The notes below the pieces were generated by a model. That model worked only from the letters and a program-made list of their open reading frames with translations. It ran no database searches and was not told the origin of the DNA. Both the position numbers and the translations under genes were made by a program. A DNA stretch of 64,000 nt from Ophioderma brevispina (Eukaryota; Echinodermata; Ophiuroidea; Amphilepidida; Ophiodermatidae), in the NCBI GenBank assembly GCA_023653785.1, contig JAMKCH010012384.1, positions 144,102-208,101 on the forward strand. The letters are read 5' to 3'. Below, piece by piece: positions 46,101 to 58,100 of this stretch (position 1 is the first letter of the stretch; every line of letters begins with the position of its first letter).

Positions 46101-49100
46101 CCTTTGACTTTGAGTAACAAATCAAAAGTGCTTCTATATCTCTATGCAAAAACCATACCACCATTCTTACAGTATCTCTGATTTGTTCATTACATGATAT
46201 CACCTTCCAAAGCAACCAATCAACACAGTGCTTAGATGCTGATAGATAGGTAGGTGGTCCCCAGGGGTTAATCAAATATCCACCCAGTTACAAGTCTCAT
46301 GCCATTTAAACCATTAGTCTTGTGTGCTTTTACATTCACCTGGAACATTTGTAGTGATTTTTTGCATAAATCATGCAAATTAGCTCACCAAATATGCAAT
46401 AAATGTCACCCTCTCCTTGTGAGCTATAAGCCTACACATGATGGAGGTGATATCCTTATAGCATTTGTAATAATATTTCCTATTTTTGCATAAATTACTC
46501 ATTAAAATATGCAATGTCACCAGCGACATGTGCATGGAAGCCTCAGCTATAAGTTTTCGTAAGGTGGAGCCCCATTCTCAGAGCATCTATAATAAACAAA
46601 AAAAGTTATATTCCATTTTTGCATAAATTATGCAAATCAGCTACTTAATATATTTTGACTTCAAAATCTAATCAGGTTATGAACTTCTGTCCTCCTACCA
46701 TCAACTAAGTTTGCCACTATAGCCCATACAAAACTCCACATCTGGTTTATTCACTTCAGGTGTGATCTAATACACTGGTAAGCATTCAAAATATGCAGAA
46801 TTTGGGTTAAAAACAAAATTGAGGGTGCTTCTTTCTGGAAATTTTCAGGTAACTAGAGTTTGCACTGTGTCTCACCTTGTAAATGAGTAACGGAACTTGA
46901 CAGGAATGTCATAATCAGACAGCAAATCTTCTATTAACGCCTCTCGACTCGGTGGACTTATCCCCCATGTATTAGCAGAATTTCCAGTAATGCTAATATT
47001 GTACACGTCTTCTGCTTTGAAAGCACTCAAGAATGTTCTTGCGTCCTGAAGGAAGAAAACAAATTATTCCAAAATGGAAAGAAATGTCCCTGGTTTATTG
47101 AAAAGGCTACAATATCAGGCAAAAAATAGCTTGTCTCAGCTTCTTTTGGTGCTGTGGTTTTTCACAAAAATAAGCTATGACTGAAGCAATTTTTAAAATA
47201 AAATTACAACTTGCGCTGTGGTGATTTTAGAAATATACAATATGTGCCACTCCTAAAATGTACCCTTCTACCATTTTCAAGATACGAAACAAAGATAAAA
47301 TGACTCGACGGCAGGAAAAAGTGTAGTCACGATCCATCGATCTATGTTTTAGCTAAATCTTGCAGCAAAATAATCTCCGCACACCTGTGCAGTGCCCAGT
47401 TTCAGAAGACAATGCCGCCCTCTGTCGATGACTCTCAGACCATCATGGTGACCACAATGACATAATAAACAACAAAATATTTGTACTGCCAATGTCACTC
47501 AAAAGCATTCGAAATGTGGTATCAACTTTTAAGAGCTTGTCGTCTTGCTAGTCTAGTCACAGTCTTTCTATGTACAACACACAATACAAGTAATATGAAC
47601 TATGTGGAAGACTAGCCCATTAGAGTGACAGGTTTTGTAGAGGTATCTGCTGGTTCCAATTTTTTTTTTTTTTGCTGTGAAAAGGATATCCATTAGGAAA
47701 TGCAATTGTTAAATTATAGTCAAGTAAAGGTCACAATCGTAAAATTTCTTCACTCCATGCTGAATATTCTGTACAAACTCAAGCATTTGATGTATGAATT
47801 GAAAGGACAAAATGGAAATGTTTCTCAACTTTTTCTGGAACCATTCTTGAATATTGATGATGGGAGAAATACATTTACCTATCATTGTCAAATAAAAAAC
47901 CACTTTCTATGTTAGCTTCACATAAACTACCTGGAGGCATAGTTAATACTCACCAAAGTGTCAAATTGGCTTGTGAGTGATTTGTATTCATTTTGATCCA
48001 ACACTTTCAAATTCTGCTCCTGGGCACTCATAGTAAAATTGGCTGTAAGAAAAGTAAACAAATGGATAACAGTGACGAAAGTGACGATGGAGATGATAAT
48101 GAAGCAAGGTCTTATCTGTTTATTACCACATGTTTTATGCCCTCAGGGGCACACCAATCATCTTTTTATTTGTAGAGCAATTTTAAGCAGTGGCGACACA
48201 ATTTTGACATCTTATATAATTAGGGCCATGCAAGAGCTATTACCTCTGCAAAAATCCGAAAAATCCATTGCGGCGGAAATATTGCCATAGAGGCCTTCAA
48301 AGGTCATGATTTGTATGTTATAGTGTCCTCTATATGTCCATTCTCCACATAGAGACTTGTTAAGTTAGTTAGTTAAACCAAAGTTTTTTTAAATCTGTTT
48401 TGTCCCCGCTAATGGGGGTGGCTGGATACACCTCACACTCGACAATACTGCCGTGTGAGGATTTATTGGAGCAAAAGATAATTGACCAGATGCCCTTCCT
48501 GACATCAATCCACAGTTTTCGGAAGTGGGCCTAGCCTTTGGGCAACCCATGCCCACCATGCAAGGCAGCATGTGCTGGATGGCCGCCATTAGCTCTCCAG
48601 AGCTGACGCCCTTGAAGGTAGATCTTCTTTTCAAGGGTGGATTTAAAGGGGGCGCACCCGGCGCGCGCCCCCTCTATTTTTTGCAGAGCATAGGGCATCC
48701 AGCGCCGCACAGGGTGCCGGGTGCTCTGTTGATCTATAAAAACTAGTGGGAGGCCCACATTTTTGGCGGCTTTGCGCGGGCTTCCGCTAGCTGAGTGAAC
48801 GGGAGTGATCACTGAAATGGAAGCGATCACTGAAACAGAAGCGATCACTGATACTACGGCGACACCACTTCAAACTCCCGTAATAAATTACCTGAGTCAC
48901 AACATTCTTAACACTTTTAATAACTCAAGTTCCTTTAGTTTCCGTCATATCCAGTAGCTCATTTAGCTACCATTTTCTAAGGAAACGTCAATATTTAATC
49001 CCGTATAACTTTCCGTACATTTTAATCACTTCTTCTCGAAACTTTACCCATAGTTTCCGTTACACCAGAACCAAAGCGAAATAACATGACGTGTTATTGA

Positions 49101-52100
49101 CCATTTTAACCCTGTAGTCGTAGTTCTCATTTTCTAAGTATTAAAAGGTTATTATTTCATCCCATATATCTTTTAGTGTTCAAATTTTTTAGCTCAAAAG
49201 TACTCCTCTTGTGCTAACCCGTATAGTTCCTGTTATAGCCTCAATTGTTTTTCTCACAACTCTTCAAACTCCCATATAAAGTTCCCGTCAAGCTGCAGTT
49301 TATGATACTCCTCTGGCTTCCTCCTCTTAGATTTCTTTTTCTCTGTATCCCTCAACATTTCCCCCTCTACAAATTACGTTTTCTCTCTCATTTCGTCTCC
49401 CTCAACCATCTCTCCCTCTCACTCTCTTCTCTCTCTTTCTGTACGGTCATCTCTCCCCTCTCTCTCACTCTTTCTGTATGCCTCAACATTTCCCCCTCTA
49501 TAAAGTACGTTTTCTCTCTTATCCGTCACCCAATTCCATTTTTACCTCTGTCTCTCGCTTTTCCTTTTTATTTCCTTCTCTGCTTTTTGCCCGGTTTGTT
49601 TTGTTTACTTCACTTCTATTCCCTTTTTCTGTTTCTTTTTCTCTCATCTGGCTTCCCCTCTCTCCTTCTCTCTGTCCATTATTCTTTCTCTTATTTTTCT
49701 TCCTCTTCTCTTTCTGTATGACCATCTCTCCCCTCTCTCTTTCTATACCACTCAACATTTTCCTCTCTACAAATTACGTTTTCTCTCTTATTCCGTCTTT
49801 CTCTCTTGACAACCTCTCCCCTCCCTTTCTCCCTCCCTGTCTTTTTTTTCTCTCTCTTTCAACATTTCCTCCTCTACAAATTAGGCATACGTTTTCTCTC
49901 TCATTCTGTGTCTCTCTCTCGACCACCTATCTTTCTCTCTCACTCTCCTCTTTCTCCTTCCCTCCCTTCTCCCTCCCTCCCTTCCCCCTCTCTCTCCTCT
50001 TTCGACCCCCTCCCCCTCTCTCTCTCTCTCCCTCTCTCTCCTATTTTTCCCTCCCTCTCTCTCTCTCTCCTCTATCTCTCCCCTCTCTCCAGGGCCTCTC
50101 TCACTCTTCCTCAGCCGGCCTCTCTAACAGTTTTCTCTTCCAGTGGCGTACCCACGGGATGCGTAGCACAGGCGTACAGACGATCACGCGAATCATATGC
50201 GCTCTGTGACATGCAAGACGATGCGTTCATACCACAGTCCGTTGTGCAATATGTGCGATCACCATGGAGTCACCATTGTATAACATACCGGTCGTTGGCA
50301 CTCAGCAAGTGTTTTTAAGTAAATTAACCACGGCGCGCGTGAAAGCAAGTTATGAATTGGCGAGGACTGCCAGTGCGACGAATAGAAAAGGAGGAAATGC
50401 AATAAAAATCCCATCCGATGGAGCTCCCCATGCAAAGTTGCATTTTTAAGGGTCAGTGGGAACCTTGAGTTTCCGAGGTTCTATTTTGGTTTGTAACTTT
50501 GCAAATATTTGATCTTCTATGTTAAAAGTATACATTTCTAGAAAGAAAATTGGACGAGAAACCCGATGATGGCCTCAGATTAATTTAAACTTTCTCGTGA
50601 TTTTTAAGAAAAATACTAAAAAACAAACGATTTGCCGCCCCAAAATTTTGAGACACATAACAAACACTTTGAATTTTTCACAGATTTTCCTTATGTTATT
50701 TTTTAGAAACAGACAAATTTGTTCTAGGGACTGTTTTTTTCATTTTTAAAATAGAGCTTACTTTTCGAATCTAAGGAAAAATTCCAAAAAAGTGTGATTT
50801 TTTACTTTTCTTTTCCAATTTTGAATGTATATATTGGAGAATATCTTTAGTTAGAAATCGAAAAATGAAAAATTGAGAAAACCGTCCTAGAGAGACCGAT
50901 TGCTACTATCGTAGGAAAGTTTAAACCTTAACTTATACTTTCGGTATTTTTGGAGTTATCTTGCTGAAAATTGCCAAATTTGCGAAAATTGAACCTTGAA
51001 GAAAATCTGTGTTTTAGTAAAAAAGTGACCTTTTCACGCCATTTCAACATGTTGCTTTCTTAAATAACTTTATCGTTGAACTTCTTATCGTTGAACTTCA
51101 AATTGATATGTGGTGCAAGTGATGAAAATACATCTTTATGCCTTTATTGAATCAACATATTTTGTCTCTACTCCAGAAATTAGAAGAAATTGAAATTTCA
51201 TCTGTTCTACATTAGCGCTTGTGTTTACCTTTTTCAAATATTATTTTTTCGTTTTTCCAAGATGCGTCGCGCAAAGTACATTAAAACCGCGCAACACTTC
51301 ATTACCAGCACAAATTCACCGCGCGATGCGATGGTGCGCCTTGCGCCTGACGGCGTGAAATGTGCTTAAATTCCCGCCGTTTAGACCAAGCGGTTTTTGT
51401 GACTTTAAATGGTCAAATAGCTGTTTTAAATCGGCAAAAAATACAGCTCAGAATTGTCTGCAGTGGATAACCTTTGTTGGTAACTATAGAACACAGTTTG
51501 ATGTTTAAAATGGTGCAAAAATCAGAAATTCGTGTAAAAACAAAAGCACCAGGGTTGACACTGCCCTTAATAATACATACTCTCTGCCAGAATTGTTCAG
51601 AGTTATTTACCGTGCGCCGAGCGTGATGTGCGTCAACACGGAAGTGAATGCCGATTGGATTGTTTGAGTAGGTTGGCCTCCCCATTGGTTAATCGTGCAT
51701 GAGGCTACCCATAGTCTCCGCCTCTTTTATGCAAATTTTGCGGCGCGCGCGTTGCCGACCTCTGAAGGATTCTGACAGCAAGTGTAGATGCCTTTTTTAC
51801 ACATAAGGCATCCTGTAGATCTTCAAGATTGACGGTATAGGGCGTCGGGCGCTGTGTAGATATGTACCCGCCCCCCTCAGAATCTCGAACCGATTAAAAA
51901 AATATGGGTCTATCCGGCGAGGCGAAGCGAGCTGAAAAACTTGAAGCCCCCTCTATTGAGAAATCCTGGATCCGCCCCTGTTCTTTTTCATTCTACCAGA
52001 GTAACCAACTACCCTCCTCATCAGATTTCCTTAGAAACCCAATGGGGGTGACAGTTTAGCCGCCGACAACTCTGCCCTGGAACAGGTAGCACTGGTTACC

Positions 52101-55100
52101 AGGATACCAGTAGCAGGCCCCAAAGGAAACCTGACCTGACACTGTCTAGTTTAAAAACTAGATTTAAAAAAAAAAATATTGGGCCACAATGAAATTTCAT
52201 AATTCATACAGGATGAAGTTAGTGGAATAAATAATCCAAAAAAGTTGTCAAAAGTGTGTCGCCATTGATATTTTTTGTTTCTTCTTTGTTTTGTCATAAT
52301 AAATGAGACTTTCAAACAGCTGTGAGCAGACAACACCAAAATACAGCTTTTCCCCAGAGCACATGTTGTCTGCTGCCACAGTTTGCGAATGGCAGATAAA
52401 CACAAAATATTTGACCTATGGATGACCTCTGACTTCAGATAACCTGATTGTGTTTACATTTTTGCCCGATAAGATCATTTCACCAAGTTTCAGTTGAATT
52501 GGTCAAACTTGAAAAATATGCAAATAGCTCATTATGAAGATGAATATGCAAATGAGGTCAAATGGTAGGGTTCAATATATTCTATCATCAAAACAAGTAT
52601 GAAGTTAATCAGTTAATATGTACAAGAGTAGTGAGTACGGTAAGTGTAGGGTTAACATTTTACCCACCACCCACACACACACACAACACACACCTACCAA
52701 AACTACATTGTAGGGTTAGCCCCACAACGAAATGTGTATGTTCTGTGTGTTTCACCCCATAGTGTCACCTTACTACCGACCAACAGCCCCTTAACGTTAA
52801 CAAACACAAGTATGTTCTTGTGGGTCTTTGTGTCTGTACTTGTTGTTTAGTGGTTTTCTTGACGGGTTAGCGCCCTCTAGAGGCTACAGAACCCACTTAA
52901 GTTGTGGGGTTTGCCCCACAACATCAAAAAACCCAAAATGTCACCTTTCTACCAATGAATCACCCCGTATTGTAGCTTTGGTACACACACACACACAACA
53001 CACGCATATACACACACACAACACACACACAACCACACACATACACACTAATCCCTAGATGCCAATCAGCAACACAGGACACAAAAAGAAAAAAAGATCA
53101 AATAAATTTCTTACCTCGTATCCTCCAAACTGTAAGCTGACTGTAGCATCTGCAGGTGGATTAGCCAAGCTGTTGGTATTGGACAGAGAGATGATAATAA
53201 GAGGGAACCAGATGATAAGACAGATACCCAGCAACATCCCTCCTCCTTGGAGATACTTCACTACTTTGCCTTTCTGTTGTCCTCTTGGCACGGGGTACTC
53301 CTGAAGAAGTGAAAGTGTGGGGTGGGGGATGGGTGTGGTACAAAATTTAATATGATGTGCATGGAGCTTTGATGAAATAAATGCAGTTTAGTAATGTGGG
53401 TGTAAAAGTTATAGCTTACTAATGATAGAGTTGGTGCAAAGGCTGTAACTGGCAACATCCCAATATGACAAAGCCACTCATACAAATCATAGCTGTATTT
53501 AATTTTTGTAAATATCAACATTTTGTGGTCTTTTCCATTGACATTCCAAATCATCAAACAATGACGGAACGGCAGCAATCTTCACAAACATGTGCAGGGA
53601 TATAGCTATGCTGGTCACGCAGCTGTTTGACCCCATGCAAATTGTCTCTTATTTTTAGAGCAATTTTAAGCAATGGCGACACAATTTTGACAACTGATTT
53701 AAGTAGGGACGCAAGAGCTATTACCTCCGCAAAAATCAGAAAAATCCATTGCGGGAATCTTGCCATATAGGCCTACAAAGGTCATAATTTGTATGTTATA
53801 GTGCCCTCTATATGCTTATTTCCCATAGAAAGATGTGTAAAATTAGATTTTTATGAAAAATCACATTTGCCCGCATTGAAATTTCATCAAATTTACACAG
53901 AATGTAGTTAGTGGCTGGTATAAATACTCCAAATTAGTTGTCAAAAGTGTGTTGCCATTGATAATTTTTGTTTTATTCTCATTTTGTCACAATAAATGAG
54001 ACATTCAAACAGCTGTGGTCAGCGGCGGTCGGCTATGACCAGCACTTACTCCCACCGACCGGCACAGAAGGTCATTTGGCACTTTACTTCAGTAAAATGA
54101 AAAATGACCACACAAATTGGCAAATGAACTTATAGTTTGTCCGTAAGTGTTGTTAAAGATTTATAACCGGCAATCGGAGTATCCTAGCTATAACCCTGGA
54201 CATGTGTACAAGCCAACGACGTAAATATAACCCAGACCCGAAGATTCTCCCGAAACAGCATAACCAAAATCAAGGTGCCCAAAAGTATTATAATGAGCAT
54301 ACGCACTTCATTATCATAGTTTTGGGCACCACCATATTTGGTTTACGTATCGTCGTATTTGGAAAATCCTTAATGCATATTTATGAACATGCGGTATTTT
54401 ACGTTCGTCACACTTTAGCGAGTGAAAACAACAATAACAACCGATGCCACATGCTATCACTCGGGCTCAAATATCTCTTTCCTAAGCAAAATTAACAGGG
54501 GTCATCGGAAGACTTTTTGTGCATTAGGAATGCAGGAATCTTTTTAGATGCATGGTTTCTTCCATCGATTGATTTTCGCATAATTATTGCAGAAAAATCG
54601 GTCGATCGGACAATGGAACACTGGGGAAATGCAACATTGATAACATAACGCGCGACGCAGATTTGTAGGTGCGTGTGCTTTTGCAGTAACAGTGACGACG
54701 CGCGGCTGGTTGCGCAACAAGAAGGATGGCGCGCGAGGTGTGAGAGAAATCGGTTACACTGCTGGCCTATTCAATAACACGCGCGATTCCCCTCTTGGTT
54801 TATTATTCCAGCTCTGTGGTACAAGCGCAGTCTCAACTTGGAGAAAATCTTTTATCTCTCAATGCCATTCAGACTTGTGTTATCTGTAAAGAACTGCCAA
54901 TAATCTTGATTCTTTCATTGTAATGGACGACTTAGAATGTCAATGTAAACTCCCGATTAACCCTCCCCCCCCTTCCCCTTAATGTAAGGAAAGGTGGTTA
55001 AGGTTATGTTGGAGTATAATAACACAACATCAAGCAAAACCTTCAGACCGCATTCCAGAGTAGCAGTCTCAAGTTCATTTCAAGTCAACTTGATACTCAA

Positions 55101-58100
55101 GGTTTATGTAGAAGGCAATACTTTCCATAAGTTGGATCGAGCCAATTTTAAAGTTTTAAACCCAACATAAACCTAACAAAAAATACATCACGGTCCTCGG
55201 ACATGTTAGGTTTATGTTGGGTCTTGGTAGTACATATATCAAAGCACATGATATGATTTTGATGAAACTACAGACTACTGCATGTATTTGCTGCAAAGAT
55301 GAAATTCTGATTTGGTGCTGCAGTAGCTCTTTATAATAATTACAAATTTGTGGATTACAATCAGCAGGGTAATACTCATAAAATTTGGTCACGTCTTAAT
55401 TCACCTGTACGGGTTAGGGTAAAATGTTACCTATAAACATTAAAGGTAACAACGAGAGATTTTTGAGGCACCCAAATATTGTGTTCAAAATGTAATTTCA
55501 TATACATGTAGAGCAGACACTCAATAAATTCTGACATTGTTATTTGGCTTAAGAAATGCCTTAAAGAGTGAAAAAAGGTGATTCTGATTTGCGTATATTT
55601 CAACGATAAAAACAAATGGCTGAATTTCAAATTTGCTCCTATACGACATTAGTAAATTCAAATTGTGTACAAAAAACACTTCCAGCTTAATCCTTTCAGA
55701 TGGGGTTATTTTGATGGAAAGCTTTACATAGGCAAACATCAGTACTTTCAAGTTTTTAGGGACACCTGTTAATATGTGCAATCTCTCGTTGCACCTTTAA
55801 GCGTCCCTCTTCCCTTGCACGTGTATTGCTAAAAGTGTCACACAACTCCCAAAGATGGGCATTACCAATGGGATCAAATTGAAGTGTATTGCACTGCCAA
55901 CCTCTATTACATCACTTACTTTAGTCCCAACATTACCAAAATTATACCTCATGTAGTCATAGTTTTCATTAACTATTTTCATCCCAGCCACCCTTGGGAT
56001 ATGAAGAAAAAAAGATTCTTTTTGTCTGTAAATATGTGCAAACACGACAACATTGCCTGGCAACAGGAATGAATCTTATTTGTCCCAAACTATGGGTACG
56101 ACACTGCAAACAAGACTGTAAAAAGTGTCATTTTATATCCTACAAATCCTTATGAAGCCCCTCCTTTTGCATGTATTGTCCCGGCACGTGAGGGCACTGT
56201 TACTTCGCATTCTTCAGTAAACATATTCACTTTAATTGTCACTAATGTGACACAATCAAGCAAAACGGTTCTGAAGTCAACCAAAATCAATTTTTTTTGG
56301 GGGGTATTTCTTAAAGAACAATATTTCACTGTCATTTAGTGAAAAACCAAAAGGACACACTGATCTGAAGATATATTTTAACTGGTGATGGCACCTTGAA
56401 AACAACAAAGAAATGCGACAAAATAAAAGTTTAAGTTGGCACTGTGTAATTGCATCAATTAACAGAGAGCTTTGCAGAAATCACATTTTAACCCATTTTG
56501 TTGGAATTTTTAAAAACTTTTAAAAAACAAAAAAACCGAAAATTAAAAAAAACACTTTATTTTAATAATATTTTAAAAAAACTTCTTTAGGACTTCTGAT
56601 TCATTTCACTTGAATCACCTCACATCTACTTTTCGACACAGATTATAGCACCCTCACACCAAAGGACGATTTTCAGAAATTATGCCATTGGACGATACTT
56701 CTAATACATGCCAAATATCTTCTTTAGAACCACATGAAGTAAAACTAAATTGTAAGATTGTAGCAGCTTTTACAAACAGTTCTTTAATTAGACATGTTTG
56801 CTGGGATTTCCTTCCTCTGTACTACTGGTTGGATTTTTCAAACTGGATATCATCGTCTACAACATTTGACATGAATGGCTCATATGGAAGTAGTCTCTGC
56901 TACAACTAACTTCAGACCACTTCAAGCATGAAATTCATGAAATATACAAGCACAATTGTTTGAAAGGACTGTTGTGATTACAGGTCTCTTCTCTGACTTA
57001 CCATAAGAACATGAGAGTTTTGTATTCATGTGAACTGTAGCCTTAGGTACCGTATGCATGGACTAATTCGATGTGGCAATTTTATGGTATCTGCAAGAAG
57101 TTTGCAATTTTATTTATAGTCCATAAACGGAGAAGAAATCAACAGCACAGGATCTATGTGAACTGTGATACAAATACTAAAGGTCCATGCCGATCGTAAT
57201 GGCCTCGTCCCCAGAAAGCCCCAGATTGTACCGGAAGTGGTCAAATTTTTGATATCAGAAGAAAGCTACTAAGTTTTCTCATTTACCCTGTGAAATATTA
57301 GGGCAAAAGGATATTTTGGTTTGGAAGGTATTAGCGAAATGTGCTCCATTTGGTCGACCAATATTATTTACACAGTAATCTATGGGCTTACAAATAAGTT
57401 TTAGCTCTCACAGCAAAAACGGGTGAATATCGGCGTGAAACTTACAGACGGGTTTTGGGGTGAAGGCCAATCTATCAAGATAAAACTTCATATCATTAAA
57501 TCGGGCCATCCCCCTTTAAAGTATCATAATACCAAATTGCAAGATCAGTAACTTTAAATTTTGGTATTAATCTTGTATGCAGAGAACCATCACATGAGAG
57601 ATGATGCTGAAATCACAAAATGCACCTTAAATGTGCAGACTTCAATTTTTGGATGAGGCGCTATCATGTTGCATTGCTTCACATTGTTCAATGGCAAGGC
57701 CATTGAATGATGTGTGTGTGGGGTGCTCCTCCACTTTTGAATGGAGGGGCCTGGCCTCTTCACTTTTCAAATTGAGGATGATAATGTCGCAGATGCATGA
57801 GAAAACGATAGTAAGGTATTGAAAATTGCTACAATAAAGTGCAAAGTGGCCACCGGCCATCCACTTTGAAAATGGTCTACTCCGATATATGGCAATTCGT
57901 AAGCGATACTTGATCAATCAACTTGAAAATTGGTTGCAGATTTTGCCTGATGCTACTTCTGATTCTTAAAGGTGATTCGAGATTTCAAAATATAATATTT
58001 TTTGTGTAATAATTAAAAATAGTCAACTAGAACTAAGATAGTCACATAAAAGGCTCATTCCAAGGTGTCATGCAGGTAACATTTATGCTACAGTATTACA

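Larger units (their letters stand above)
44536..46190. repeat. 998-bp direct duplication with Piezo cap exon
   Basis: The block from TTCATAGGCTCATATGCATA (44539) repeats at 45532. The exon parts are identical, while the first 200 bp differ by many small indels. The stretch 45177-45269 is a third partial copy that ends at the A spacer. Confidence 0.8.

Noticed and set aside
49245..50318. Long plus-strand ORFs (up to 243 codons)
   Set aside because: They run through the CT-rich tract and are open in all three frames with Ser/Leu/Pro/Phe repeats. No start context or homology; a by-product of low complexity.
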